Shown: positions 14,482 to 27,943, numbered from the stretch's first letter. The stretch: 64,000 nucleotides of DNA from Paramecium sonneborni (GCA_905182985.1 CAJJDN010000018.1:62001-126000), one strand, 5' to 3'. A program made the numbers and translations. The notes: a model not told the origin generated them from the sequence alone.

Positions 14482-15326
14482 CAAAATAGTTTATTATGAG
14501 AAATGGTATTTAAATTTTTTATTTTAACGTACTGTTTTTTGAGGTGTATTTTTTTTATTAGCAATACCTCTATTCTCTACTTGATGAGGTGTTAAATTTT
14601 AAGTTTTTAATGTAAATAATTAGAATAATAAAAAACTTGTTAAATTTATAATATCTAAATTCTTCATGAAAACACTTTTTCTCTTATTAAAAATAAATTA
14701 AGCTCAAAAGCTTCTCGAAAAAATTACTGTTCTTCATTAATTCAGCAGAATGTATTATAAATTTTATAGACTTAGTAATATTAAAGAAAAATTCAAAAGT
14801 TGATTCTAAAAAATTCTATTTTTTACTTGTATTAACTACCTATGATTTTGTTATGTTATGATTGTATTTCGCTTTGTTATTATAAAATTTTTTTTTTCTA
14901 TTTAACTGAAATTTTGTGTATATTTATTTCTAAATTAGATAGAGAAAATTAAAAAAAAAATTATTGTGATATAAATTACAATTGCAAGAATTTATAATAA
15001 ATAATATTACAAAATTATTTCTCATGAATATTTTTATATTATGAAATCACTTTAATTATATTATAAATTTATTTTTGTAGTTCAATTTTTTTAATTATTT
15101 CTGATCAATTTCATTATTAAGAATCAAAAGTTTCAATCCCAAAATAATCTTTAGTTAGTTTTTTTAGCCTAATTTTTTTTCAATTTTAATAAATAGATTT
15201 ACATACCCTTTGAATGATTGAAATTAACTAGAAAATTAGTCTAAATGTATAAATCATCTATAAATTTCTATTGAAAAACATCTCAATTTATACAAAATAA
15301 AAACTTTATAAATATAGAATTAATTT
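14482..15326. other. AT-rich spacer, no convincing gene
   Basis: About 845 bases of A/T-runs. The only open stretch is the possible 62-codon N-terminal extension of the discoidin-like gene (14482-14667). No tRNA, repeat or other structure was recognised. Confidence 0.45.
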
Positions 15327-18300
15327 TCATATACATAGTTCTTCTATAGCTCTATATCCTTGTTGTATTATCCAAATTTCATGCGGAACTAAATCAAAGA
15401 AGCATTCTCTTGCCTCATGACTAAATATATAAAAAATAATACTTTAAAACAACTCTTTATGATTTCTCTTGCAATAATTTGTAGCTCACCCATAATGCTA
15501 AGATTAATTAATAATTACTTTAAGGATCATGAGTTGTTTTTTATTTATTTTTAAGTAAATTTATTTATTCTGTTAATAAGTTAAAAGTGAATTTAACTTT
15601 TGGAAATTTTTCAGCCTTTAAATATCTAAATTTAATAAAATTTTTTTGTTCTTCCCATTCTTGTAATAAAGTTTCAAATCCTCTACTATATTAATTAATT
15701 TATTCCTTAGAAAATAAATTAAGTTCAATAGCCATTTCTGCAAATCTAGGAAGAGTTATCATTTTATTTTTAGATAATTCTTCTATATAATCAGCATAAC
15801 TAATAAATTATTCTAAAACTACATTTTTATCATAAATATTATGATGAATAGCTTTGTACAAATTTTTGAACTAATATAATATATAATAATAATACTTCTG
15901 AGAATTCAATAAGATTATTACCATCTAAATCAGCAGCTTGAAATATTAATTTCAAACTATCTTCACACTATCTTTTTTTTTAAAAATATAAGTTCATTAC
16001 TTAGATCATAACATTTTCAAATATGATGTCTGATAAATTATATAAAATTACATTTATTATTATTTTGTTTCAATTATTGCAACAGTTAAGTAATATAGCT
16101 TTAACCAAGGAGCTATTATAAGAAGTCGTTACAATATTCAGTTAGTTATTCATGTGTTAGATTAATTTCAGGTTTATTTAATTGTATTTCTCTAAATTAT
16201 TTAGATACTTACTTATTATGAAAATACTTAATCGACTCTACAATTAATTTATAGACAGCTTCATCCATTTCATCATCCATGTAACACAATCTTGAAATCA
16301 AGCACAATTTAGGATATTAGTTTTTCTTATGAAAAATAAACTAAAGTAACTTAAATCAATCATTAATTATAATTACTTATTTAATTTTCTTTTCAGCCAC
16401 ATTTTTAAAACCATATTTTTTTAAAAAGAAATCATAAATACTAACATGTAATGGAATTTTATATCCTTCTTAATTTTTAGCTGTATCAGATATGATAGTA
16501 TTAAAAATTTTAATAATAGATGAAATTGGTATTATTGAATCTTTTTATTTTTTGAGTTTGATATTCATTACTTCATGTAACAATGAATTTGCTGCATCTG
16601 TATTTTGACTATAAATTCTTTTGACTCTTCTTTCTTTTTTCAAATCAGATAATAATGATAATTTAATTGCTACTGGTTTTGTAAATCTTCTTTTTTAAAT
16701 ATTGGCACCACCATATTATTATACTAAATTCCTTATTTTTTCAATTTTTTTTATATCCTCTTCTTTTGTTTTCTCAGACAAATCATCACTAGAAACTAAT
16801 GATAAATTTTCACTATCATTAGCTTCACTAGATTAATCAAGAATATTTATAGTATTATTAGATTTTTATTACATTTATTTAACAACTTTAGAATGTTTTC
16901 TTTTTATTTATTATTGTTTAGGTTCATCATCCATATCTTTGATTGTTGATAAGCTTTTTATTTACAAAGATTTTCTATTAAGCTAACTTTTTATTGGTGA
17001 TAAATTTTTTTATCTTTAATTTTACTATTCCTAGTCTTCTATGCTTTATTTGCTTTAACTACTTCTACTGTTTTTTCTGTTTACACTATTGTTTAAAATA
17101 TTCTTATTGATAGAATTCTTCATATTTAAATCTTCTGATTGATTTTTTTCTATATTTTCAATTTCAAAATTTTAAATGATATTTTCCTAATTTTGATTAT
17201 CTTATAAATCTTTATTAATTTGATTTTCTTCTAAAATTTAGTTATCCTAAATTGCTTCAATCTCCAAGTCAATAATATTTTGACTTGCATTGTTTGAATT
17301 TTCTTAATCCAAAATTGGTTCTTTTTTTATTTATTTACTTTATTAATTTATATTTTGTTTTATTGAATCATCTTCACTTTTTTCATCACTTTCAATAATA
17401 TCTTCTTATAAAGCATCCTATTAATTAAAAACTAAAGAATTTCTAAATGAAGGAGTTTTTACACCAGGCGAATTTACTAAAACTTATGGAAAATCTTGTT
17501 TAGGAGGACTGCTTTCACTTTGCACTTGAAAAATAAACTATATAATTTACTTGAATTAAGACGATTTTGTAAATATGTTTGACTTTTTTTAAGTTTTTTA
17601 ATTTTCTATTTTTTTCTTTTAAGAAGCTCAATAAATTCTTAAGTAGCTTCTTATAAAGTTTACTCATAATATTTTGCATTAACTTTTTATTCTTATATTT
17701 CTAACATTTATTCAATGAATTTCTTTTTTATCTCTACATCTGACTCTAACTAATTATTATTACAAAATTATAGCAATTAGATTAATTAATCTTTATAATT
17801 CTACATAATCTCATTTTTTGAAATCTAACTAAAATTCATAAAAAATATTACATATTTGGATATGAACCAGTTTATCTTTGATTAAATAAATCCTCAATAT
17901 GATCAAATAAAAAAGAAAAAGATTAATCAGTTTAAACAGCCTCTAAGATAATTAAAATATTATACTGTCTTCAATATTAATTGGAAGTAATGCTTTTGAT
18001 TATAATTTTAACGTATTTTAATATTAAAATGTTGAATTCAATTAGTCTATATCAGTTTTTGATAAGCCTTACTTAAAATATTCTTCATCTTCCTTCAATT
18101 ATTCAACTTTTTCAAATTAAATAGAAGTTTATTTTTTTAATTTAGAAAACATTGTATTTTTCATTGATAATAGATGTGCTACAACTGATTGACCTTCTTG
18201 AATTCCTATTTTAATTTTTTATGTAGTTTAAGTTTATTAAGAAGATTAAGTTTCTATTTATAATTTAGTTTAAATTAATTCGTTATAAACTTTATTATGA

Positions 18301-19237
18301 TTATCAGTCATTTCATCTAATTAAGAACCTAATAATTTGATTTCATTTGTTAATTGAAGATTTTTTTTTGCTAAATATATATTTTTATCATTTAACTCTT
18401 ATTTTTCTAATTCTAATTAAGCCATTTATTATTTTAACTAAAAGATTTCTTATTATAATTATGAAACAAATGTTTGATGAGTTTTTTAAATCCTGGAAAT
18501 AGTTTCAATTGATTAATTTTCCATTTCTTCGAAATTCATTGCAACATTTGAAATAAGCATTTCTATAAAAGATACAAATGAATTCCAAATAATTAATAAT
18601 AAAGTTCCTCTTTCTTTACATTCATATGATATTTGTCTAGCTAATTCATGCATGCAAGTTTAATAAACTAATTACAATTAATTAGTTAAATCAGTTATTA
18701 ATCTCAAATTATCAGTGTTTAAAGTTTAAATCATTTTATCAAACCACATTAATAGATCAATAGCTTACTATCTATTTGGAGGACATTTTGTATCAAAGAT
18801 AGTTTTGCACTCCTATTGTAAAATAGACTAAAGGTAATATTTAAATTAATGTATCTTAATGTTTTAGAGTAAAGGAGAAAAATCAATTGTTTTCTCGTGC
18901 ATTTTTAATTCTGTTGGATTATCAATAAATGTTCCTTTAAAATTGTCTTTAATAATTGATGTATATATATTAGTTTTGTTTGCTTAACTATGCTAAATAT
19001 ATAACCGATAAATTTTACGAATTCGTATAATTATGGATCTCTAGCAATATTGCTTAAAGGTATTTTTGGAGATGAGACAGAAGACTGCTTATAAGGAGCA
19101 TTTCGAAAATTAAGATAGGAAACATCAGAGTAGGTTTTGAGTCTATCAGTTTGAGGTAATTATATGTTTGATCTGCTCTAAGTTGTAGTTCGAAACGTTG
19201 ATATTTCTTACAAAGAATCTTTGATTGATAAATTCAT
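15327..19237 (-). CDS. Axonemal p28-like dynein light chain domain, coiled-coil and EF-hand protein (AXDND1-like)
   Basis: Reconstructed from the ATG at 19237 to the TGA at 15327, about 1270 aa, with several 22-27 nt introns (for example 25 nt immediately after the EF-hand and 22 nt before the last exon). Residues ~130-330 contain ELARQISYECKERGTLL, the signature of the inner-arm dynein p28/DNALI1 domain (usual form ..IRQVT..C.ERG.LL..), followed by a long Gln/Lys/Glu coiled coil. A low-complexity acidic middle (Ser/Asn/Gln/Lys) follows. The C-terminal third has a canonical EF-hand loop DLDGNNLIEFSE (about 15.9 kb) and helical repeats. AXDND1 shares the dynein-light-chain domain plus coiled coil, but an EF-hand is not something I recall for it, so orthology is tentative. 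A ciliary/axonemal role is inferred. Confidence 0.8.
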
Positions 19238-20340
19238 TGCAATCGATTTCGTTTTTGCTTTTGTCTGAGGCCTCTTTGGTGATTATAAATGAGGAAGTTT
19301 TTAGGTATTCATAATTAAGTATATTATTTATTAAATTACTGAAATCTATTGAGAACAAATTTTATATAAATAAATATTATCATTCACATTATTATAAATC
19401 AGACTTTAATAGATATTCAACTATAATTGTATTTATCATGAAAAATATTATTCAAAAATATTGTAAAAAATATATTTTTTATTAAATTTTAAGTAATTAA
19501 TTTTATTATATGTATGACATAATCTAACTTGATTTATTAGTGAATTTGATTTTCTAACTATTTACTTACTAATTCTCTTCTAAATAAGTTACAACAAAAA
19601 TTATTTTTTTTTGAAAATTCCTTTGAAAGATTGAATATGTAGAAGCTAATTTGAATATTGTTATTAACTATTTTTAGTGATTATAAGCTATTAATAATAC
19701 CATAAAAATATATATCATTAATTATAAAATATTGTTAAAAAATAAATAAATTTGAATAGAGCAATAAATTAAGAAATTAAAGTCAAAATATTTTTAATTA
19801 TTAAAATTATTTGTCTTAGTGTTTCATATAATAATCAATGTTATTCAATTATTCTTAAAAAATAATGTTAGATTTCCTACATCATCTTAGTATTTTTATT
19901 AAATAAATTAAATCAAAAAAACTAATATAGTTTTCTATATAGTTTATTATTAAATGTTGAAAATTTCAAAATTTAATATCACTATTTAAAAAAGAATAGT
20001 ATTTGTGTTATTGAAAAATTGTTTAAATTAAACAAGTATAAATTATTCTCAAACTATATTTCAAAATATAAATATAAATTTTGAAAATCATCCTTAAAAT
20101 TAGAATAATATTTAAAATTTTGGATCTATTTTGACATTTAAGAGTTGTATTAATGAAAATAAAAATTATTATTAATGATTTTTTAAGAATAATAGAGAGA
20201 ATGTAAAATATATGATGGTTTGTATGTTTATCTGATTTGAATAAAAAGAAGAAAACTAAAATTTTAATGATAAAGATTAATTGTATATATATTTATAAAT
20301 TAATGTTAATAATATAAGTAATATTTAAAATAAAAATAAT
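19238..20340. other. Long AT-rich intergenic region between divergent genes
   Basis: About 1.1 kb with no TGA-free frame that looks coding; sequence is A/T homopolymer-rich. It separates the divergently transcribed AXDND1-like and KH-protein genes and should contain both promoters. No defined element was recognised. Confidence 0.5.
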
Positions 20341-22033
20341 ATGGGAAAAGGAAAAAAATAATCAAGATCAAGGACCCCAAAAAAGAAAAATAGATCAAAA
20401 TCAAAAGAAAAACAAAGATCTAGATCAAAAGAGAGAAAATAATCAAAATCGAAAGAAAGAGATAGAAAGAAGGCAGAGACAGGAATGGGAAGATCAACTG
20501 GTTGGGGAGTAGCCTCACAACCAAAAACTGGGAATACAGATGATTTTTTGAGAGATATGTACAATAATCCGAAAACATCTGCAACACCACAAAGTAGAAG
20601 ATATATAAATATTTTAGCTGCTCAAGCTTTAATTGTTCCATAGTCTCACACAATGTAAACATAGATGCAATATACATTTGTAAGTGTAATTACTGATTAA
20701 AGGTACCTGGTATGAATCCTACAATATTAAAAATGCTTAATGACCCAACAAAAGTAAGAAGAAAGATTAAGATTCCCCCTGATTAGTCTTTTAATTATAT
20801 TGGTTTAATAATTGGACCTAAAGGTGTGAGTTAAAAAAAATTGGAAGAAGAGACAGGTGCTAAAATATTGGTTAGAGGTAGAGGATCTTAAAAACCTGAA
20901 TAACCACCTTAACCTGATGATGATGAAGATTTACATGTTTTAGTAGTAGCAGAGACACCATAATAAGCAGCAAATGCATGTGATAGGATAGAGAGAATAT
21001 TATTAGCTGATGCTGATGAATGTAATAATATTGAATAATGATTTTATTTAGTATAAAGATATAGATAAGAATAAATGAAATTGATTGCTTAATCATAATA
21101 GACTCCTACAACAGCATAACCAATAGCATAAACAGGTAGTTTAGATCCAAGTGATTTATCTATGACTACTCCATATGGACCACCTAGCAAAGATGCTTAT
21201 GTTTATCCAGTTCCAAATGAATTTGTAGGATTAGTTATTGGTGTTAAAGGAGAAACTATTTAATAATTAAAAGAAAAATCTGGATGTAAAAATGTATAAG
21301 TTGCTGCTGATTCTGCTCCTGGATCTTAAACTAGAAATGTATTTATTGTTGGAGATCCTGATTGTGTCAAAAAATGTTAGGGTTTATTATAAGAAATTAT
21401 TGATACTCAAAGAAAAGTTAGAACAGCTCCAGGTGCTAAAAAAATAGAATTCCAAGTACATGATTAATTTGTAGCATTAATCATTGGAAAAAAAGGAGTT
21501 ACTATTAAAGCAATTAGTGAAAGAAGTGGAGCTTTTGTTGCTATTACTTAAAGTCCTGATTATTAAGTAAGACCAGATCATAAAGCATTTGTTTTAAGTG
21601 GAACTGAAGAATAATTAAATATAGCAATTAGAGAAATAGAAACATTATTAGAAGGAGCTAAAAAGTAATTTATATATCATAATAAATAGAGCTTACTTTG
21701 CTAAAACTTGTGTAGATCCTAGTACTATTAATATACCAACGTAAATTAAATTTAATTACTCTAGTCCCTTGTTGATTAATCCTCCGAATGCTTTAGCTAA
21801 TTATTAAATAACCAACAATGAAATGGCTCCATAGTAAACTATGCCAGAGTTTAGAACTCCAGAAGAATAAGGTAAATTTAACACTTATACTAATTATCTT
21901 TTCTTTATTTATAGTGGCTTATTAAAGATAACTGTAAATGTAAACTATGTAAATGCAATACTACATGATGATACCAGCATAACAGGCAGTTGTAGAAGAA
22001 AGAGTAATTACAAGAGATAATCGATAAAGATGA
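20341..22033 (+). CDS. RS-rich RNA-binding protein with three KH domains (SF1/FUBP-like)
   Basis: The ATG at 20341 opens a frame that, after removing introns of 23, 30, 25 and 43 nt, gives 523 aa to the TGA at 22031-22033. Residues ~5-50 are an Arg/Ser/Lys-rich low-complexity segment. KH1 begins RRKIKIPPDQSFNYIGLIIGPKG, with the long spacing typical of splicing factor 1/branch-point-binding proteins. KH2 (FVGLVIGVKGETIQQLKE) and KH3 (FVALIIGKKGVTIKAISE) resemble FUBP/KSRP-type KH domains with intact GxxG loops. The tail is Gln/Met-rich. A role in pre-mRNA processing is inferred from the domains. The SF1 zinc knuckle is absent. The first intron (20680-20702) ends AAG, and the last is long for this genome. 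The next gene starts 39 bases downstream on the same strand. Confidence 0.9.
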
Positions 22034-22072
22034 TTATGAGTGAACCAAAAAAATATTATCAATTAAAAATAT

Positions 22073-23127
22073 ATGTACGTGTATTTATTCATTCTTCTAA
22101 CTATCATTTCTGCAGAAGACTACTACAAATTACTAGAAGTATCCCCAGAAGCAAGTGATAATGAGATCAAGAAAGCTTTTAGAAAGCTCTCTGTAACATA
22201 CCATCCTGATAAAAATCCTGGAGATAAATAAGCTACAAAAAGATTCTAAGATATAAATAAAGCTTATGAAATTCTAACAGATCCTGAAAAAAGAATGATC
22301 TATGATTTGTAAATTGATTTCATATAATTTTTAGTTATGGAGAAGAAGGACTTACTAATCCACAATATTAAAATAGACCAAAAGGTCCTAATGCTTAAGC
22401 AGAAATTCAAGTAACTCTAGAAGAATTGTATAATGGCACTGATAGAGAATTTACTTTATAAAAAAAAGTATTATGCAAATAGTGTAAAGGAACTGGATCA
22501 AAAGATGGAACATTAAAACAATGCAAACATTGTAATGGTAGAGGTTAAAGAATGCAAAATGTTAATATGGGAATAGGATTTACTGTCTAAATGCAAACTA
22601 CTTGTGATAGATGTGGAGGAAGAGGGAGAATTAGTTCAGGAAATTGTGCTAATTGCAGAGGAAATAGAGTTTAATAAACATCGAAGACTTTATAAATTGA
22701 AGTAGAAAAAGGAATGATTGATGGATAAACAATTGTGTTTAGAGGAGAAAGTGAATAAAGTCCTGATTATTTCCCAGGAGATGTTATCTTTTATTTAAGA
22801 TAAATTAAGCATCCTATATTTGAAAGAAAAGGTAATGATTTATACATGGATATGGAAATAACCTTAAAAGAAGCTATCTTAGGATTTAAAAAGAGAGTTA
22901 GACATTTAGATAATCATTATGTTGAAGTTGAAAGCAATAAAATTATTTAACCATTTGAAGTATTATTAAATATGATGTTTTAATAGGTTAAGTTAATTGC
23001 TCAAGAAGGTATGCCTATTCATTAACTTCCAAGTGTTAAAGGCGATCTCTTTATAAAGTTCATTGTTAAGATGCCTACCAAATTAACTGAGCAAGAAAAA
23101 GAATTTATAAAGAAAATATTTGCTTGA
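22073..23127 (+). CDS. ER-lumenal DnaJ (Hsp40) co-chaperone with zinc finger
   Basis: 333 aa after removing 26 and 27 nt introns. A signal peptide ([14 protein letters not shown]) is followed directly by a J domain with an intact HPD motif ([11 protein letters not shown]) at residues ~20-80. The G/F region is nearly absent. A DnaJ-type zinc finger follows with four CxxC units ([32 protein letters not shown]); the last unit has lost the usual CxGxG end. Two beta-sandwich substrate-binding domains follow. The layout matches secreted-pathway class I-like DnaJ proteins of the ERdj3/DNAJB11 or Scj1 type, which deliver unfolded clients to BiP. No KDEL-like tail is seen, as in ERdj3. Confidence 0.93.
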
Positions 23128-23584
23128 AAAATATTATATTATTTTGTTATGTTTTATTTTTATATTTTTTTATTTATACTCTTTTTTAATTACTTCAATA
23201 TTAATAAAACCTTTAAATTTTCATAATTTATCATTTAAATTAAATCAAATACTTATTTATTGCTTTTTTATTATCATTAAATTAGACTTTAAAATTAAAT
23301 GAAAAATGTATGAAAACAAAAATTTAATTCTAATTAATTAACTATTATGATTTCGTATTAAAATAAAATTCTCAAACATTGAATAAACGTTCTTAGATAT
23401 TACAAAATGGAATTTAGAACGATTTTGCTGAATTTTTAATAAAAATTTACAAAAGTATATTGAATAATCATTTATTTGCTTTTACAATAAATAAATAAAA
23501 TTAGAATTTTGTATTTTTGAATAAAAATGATATAATTATATTGGTTATTATGTAAATTTAATTTAAAAATGTAAGTAATAATCT
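23128..23584. other. Convergent 3' spacer
   Basis: About 460 bases of AT-rich sequence between the 3' ends of the DnaJ gene (plus) and the next gene (minus). No coding frame or RNA gene was recognised. Confidence 0.5.
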
Positions 23585-24600
23585 TCATTAATGAAAAGAT
23601 TAGGATCCCTTTTTATTAATTTTTGATTTATCAAGTGTATACTCATGTTCACTTTTTATTCTTGCTTATTTATTTTCAAAATCTTAAATCCATAATTCAA
23701 CTTAATCCTTTACCAATCTTTATTTTTAAGTAAATTTTGAAGCCATTTATTTTCTTTCGTTTTCCATTTAAAATAATCTTTCTTTAGCTGAAGGAAACAT
23801 AACTGCAATTAATGGGGATCTGGCTTTGATTGCTGCACATCGAGTTGATTTTATAAAGAAAGGTTTTAAATTTGATTTTTCAACCATCATTTCTCTGTCT
23901 ATACTCTATAATTTTAGATATTAATACTTTTGGCATACCCTTTCTTGTTAAAATTCTTTATATTAAATCGTTTTTTGATAAATCATCATCTGGATTAAAA
24001 TCATGTTTTACACCTTTAAAATCTTTGGCTCCATAATGTTTTTATTCTATTTTTTCATTAATATGTTTTCTTTTTAACAAATTGAATGGATTAGTTCTAA
24101 AAATTCTATTGATTTCTTCCTCTATATATTTATAATCACTTTTTTCAAAGACTTCTTTTAAAACCTAAATTAATTAATCAAAATTTTACTTAAGTTATAA
24201 AATAAATCAAAGTCTCAAAGAATTTTTAGTCTCTGATAATGATATTATAACTGCCTTTTTTTAATAAAATTTAAGTATATATTTCAGATATCTCCTTTAA
24301 CTTTTAATTTATTTTATCTGTTTCAGATGATAATAATTTAGGAGCAATTCCAACTCTTTCTTTACTTTATAGATCTAAAATGGCTTATTTTTTTTCTAAT
24401 TTATGAAGTTCTACACAGTAATCATAAATTGTTAATAAAAAATCCATAAATAATCGTTCAGTGATAAATTTGCTGAAATCCTTGGGTAAAAGTAAATTAG
24501 GATTATCAGCTTTTGTTCTTTACATAAGTTCATATTTATCTTCAATAATTTTTCTAAATAATTCATCTATTTCATATTTCGAATGAAACTATCCTAGCAT
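23585..24600 (-). CDS. Unknown helical protein
   Basis: 322 aa after removing introns of 25 and 22 nt. The exon sum is a multiple of three and both introns contain an in-frame TGA, which supports them. The protein is mostly predicted helix rich in Lys, Glu and Gln, with a conserved-looking central block (FKGVKHDFNPDDDLSKNDLI) and a C-terminal charged coiled coil. No signal peptide or membrane segment. I do not recognise the family. It is divergent from the Gln-rich gene downstream, sharing a 185 bp spacer. Confidence 0.75.
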
Positions 24601-24785
24601 ATTAAATATTAATAAAAATAATATAATTATTCATAGATAAAAATAAAAAATAATAATTTTTTTATAGTTCATTTAACATTGAATAAATCATTTAAACATG
24701 TAAATTTGGGAAATAAATAAAGAAAAACAAATTTAATTTAAAATAACTATGATAAAATTTATTTCCCTTATTCATAAATAAATTA

Positions 24786-26142
24786 ATGTAATTACCACCA
24801 TAACAAGTAGGAATAGTCACTTACTATTCTGATTAATATGAACCATAATGTCCTTTATGTCAATCAGGAGAACATTCTTCATAAACAGAATCAAATTTTA
24901 TTTAATCAGCTCATACAATGTAAGGATAATAAGTTAGAGGGAGAGGTAAAAAAATCTAAAAATAATTAGTTGTTTATACTTCTCCTGAGAGAATAGTCTC
25001 TCGAAAACTAATTGAAGGTGTTGCAATATCACCTATGTAATTAAGATAATAATAAGCAATATCTTAACAATAAGCAATCACTCCTCCTAGAGTAATGCCA
25101 ATAACATCATAAATCATTAATACTCCCCCAATTATATAATAGAAATCCCCAATATTGATTTAGTAATCCCCTGTAATCTTATAGTAAGCAACAACTCAGA
25201 TAAATTAATCTCCTATTGCTGTTAATTCTTAATCTAATGTAATCTAATAGGCAATCTATTAACCATAAATTCCTTAAATTTAATAATAATATTAAGCATA
25301 ACCTTAAATTTAATAGAGTTAAATAAATTAAACAAACATGAGTACATAATTCAATTAATAACTTTAATAATCTTAACTGATTTAATAAGAATTGTTATTA
25401 AAGTAAAAAGAATGGGCTGATAAATATTATTAATAAACAGAAGAAATTTAATAAAATCATTTAGCTTATTCTTAATTGTAAGCATAATATTAAGAATAAT
25501 TGGAATAATATGAAGCATTAAAAAATGCTTATTCTCTTTAAACTTAATATTAGGCTCAGAATTTTATTCCATCATTCTTATAAACTGTTTAATATAAAGT
25601 AATCACTAAGGATGGAAAGTGTTAATATAGCTAGGAGGAAATTGAATTGTATTGGAGACATCAAGTATATTAATTAGAAGAATAAATGTATTTATTATGG
25701 GAAAAAATTAATTAAAAAAAATAAAAGAAAGATTTACCAATTAAATCAGATGACAGTCAAAAAGTAATTTATTGAAATAAATAAATAGATTGAATAATTA
25801 TAGTAAGAAGTAGGACAATTAGAACATATTTAAAGAATGAAAATGAATTCATTAGTAATTCTTAGAAATAAATTAAATGATCTAATGTATTAACATGATC
25901 CAGCCACAGAAGCTACTAGAGAACATGATTTACATTTACAATAATTAAGATAAAAAGTTATGCAATTAAATTCTAAACTAACAGATATTCAAGATGAGAT
26001 ATAGATGGCAGAAGCATAAAATGAAGCAATTAGGAGTGGAAAAGGATTTAAATTTGTGTCTATTAAATAAACTTCTAGCTCAGTTAGATAAGTTAACAAT
26101 TCTATAAGAACTAACTAGGCTTAAGATCATTAAATTTCTTGA
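24786..26142 (+). CDS. Gln-rich protein with N-terminal CxxC patch and C-terminal coiled coil
   Basis: 443 aa with one 25 nt intron that removes an in-frame TGA. The N-terminus has CPLCQSGEH, a possible zinc-binding half-site. The middle (~residues 60-290) is extremely Gln-rich with Pro/Ile/Ser, mostly written as TAA/TAG codons, so the gene is invisible under the standard code. The last ~130 residues form a charged coiled coil ending in a basic Ser-rich tail. No enzymatic motif; function unknown. The composition resembles prion-like or scaffold proteins, which is only an analogy. Confidence 0.85.
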
Positions 26143-26250
26143 TTATTTTAGAATTGTAATATTAATAATTTCATTTACTATGTTTATCAGTTTAAATTTC
26201 TTATTATATTAAATTTGATTAACTTTATATATATATATTTATTATATTAA

Positions 26251-26906
26251 ATGAAAAATGAATTATAAACCACACCTGAAATTAATGAAAGATTAGAAGA
26301 ATTGATACGTAGCACTCATCCTCCAAAAATATAAAATGTAGTATCTACTGTAGATCTAGGAACAGAATTAAATTTAGTAGTAATCTCAAATGGAGCAAGA
26401 ATGGCTGAATATAGTATGATTATTTTATTTATTTTATTCTAGATCCAAAGCGATTTTCTGCAGTGATTATGCGTTTAAATAATCCTAGTACAACTGCTCT
26501 TATATTTCATTCTGGCAAAATGGTATGTACAGGAGCTAAATCTGAAGATTAATCTTTAGTTGCTGCTAGAAAATATGCTAAGATCATCCATAAATTAGGC
26601 TTTCCTGTTAAATTCAAAGACTTTACTATTTAGAATATAGTAGCAAGTTTCGACTTTAGAAAACCAATCAAATTAGATGAATTCACTAAAGATTAATTAT
26701 ATCGATCTGTCGTATAATATGAACCTGAAATCTTCCCTGGATTGATCTTTAGAAAAATTACAGACTAAAAAAAAATAACTTTGTTAATATTTGTTAGTGG
26801 TAGATGTGTAATAACTGGTGGAAAAAAAACAGAAGACCTAAATAATGTTTTTAAATTTATTTTGCCTATTTTGGATTAATTTAAAAAGAGAGATCTAGAA
26901 TATTGA
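26251..26906 (+). CDS. TBP: TATA-box-binding protein (TBP)
   Basis: 208 aa after removing a 29 nt intron inside the first repeat. Both direct repeats of the TBP saddle are clear. Repeat 1 includes [21 protein letters not shown] and [19 protein letters not shown]; repeat 2 includes [22 protein letters not shown] and [13 protein letters not shown]. The Phe residues of the ALIF and FPGLIF strands that intercalate at the TATA box are present. The N-terminal extension is short (~25 aa). TBP nucleates Pol I, II and III initiation. Repeat 2 is more diverged than repeat 1, so a TBP paralogue rather than the main TBP is possible. Confidence 0.95.
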
Positions 26907-27943
26907 ATTTATTTTAGTTATTCATTTTTTTATGATATATCAATATTTCAGATTAAGGAGATTATTAAACATTTAAAATCATTATTTGATCCATATATGA
27001 TCTTAGAATTCAAGAGTTTCTACTTTCTAGTTTAGATTTTGAAGACTTTCATAATTTTAACTCTATAATAATCCTATTGTTCTTTCCAATAATGAACTTT
27101 ATTTAGCATAATTTTTCAATTAGTTTCTTTAATCTTAAAATATACCGCTAAAGCAATTTACAAATATTTTTAGAAAAATAAAAATTTCAATACTATTTAA
27201 TTAGAGCTTCCTTTTTTTTAGAACTAGCAATACTATGTTTCATTCTATAAATATAATCTCAAATATTTATGGCAGTTTATGATTTAGTGACTATAAGGGG
27301 GATTTTAAATTATCCTTTTTATAAAAAATTGAAATAATTGATATCTATTTTACTAAATAATAAAATTAAATGAAGATCTTCCAGTTCTCAATATTGATTT
27401 CTAAAAATTATCCTAATAAGATAAACCTGTTCTTCCTTTTTACCTATGATTAGTTTGATCTTTTTATCCTAATTGAGAAGGATAAATTTAATTGTTCTTA
27501 CTTTCTTTACATCTTCATCAATTTATATTTTAATCAATGTTATTAATGATATCCAGCTTTCTTAAATGTTATCAGATATCAATTACAAAGGGTTTATACT
27601 ATTTAAATTTAACTTCAAAAATAAAATATATGAATTCATTTGTAACAAAAACTTAATTTTTTTGTGTCAGTTTTTCAGAAAATTATTATAAGTATTGCTA
27701 AATTTTAATTAAAATTTAACTCAAAAGTTTCTCCTAAAAAAATAATGAATTATTAAGAAAAATAATCAAAAATTAGCTAAATAGAGTTTCAGAAAAAGTA
27801 TAATAGCGATTTGTTTTTTATTTGACCTCTGTTCAAATAAATTTTGATTTATATAATAATTATATAAAAGTTTAAATATAATTAATTATTGTATTGTTTG
27901 ATAAAAATTAATAAATGATATAAAAATGAAATAAAAAAAAACA
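26907..27943. other. Intergenic, possible unresolved minus-strand small gene
   Basis: About 1 kb between the TBP stop and the tRNA. On the minus strand an ATG near 27640 opens ~80 TGA-free codons rich in Ile/Leu/Lys, followed by further open pieces that would need several introns to join. I could not build a convincing gene model. It may be a decayed gene or spacer. Confidence 0.3.

Noticed and set aside
19146..19358. 70-codon minus-strand ORF upstream of the AXDND1-like gene
   Set aside because: It overlaps the true start of that gene in another frame, begins at a TTG, and has no ATG of its own in place.
20325..20677. Overlapping minus-strand ORFs rich in Phe/Leu/Ser
   Set aside because: They are antisense shadows of the RS-rich 5' exon of the KH-protein gene.
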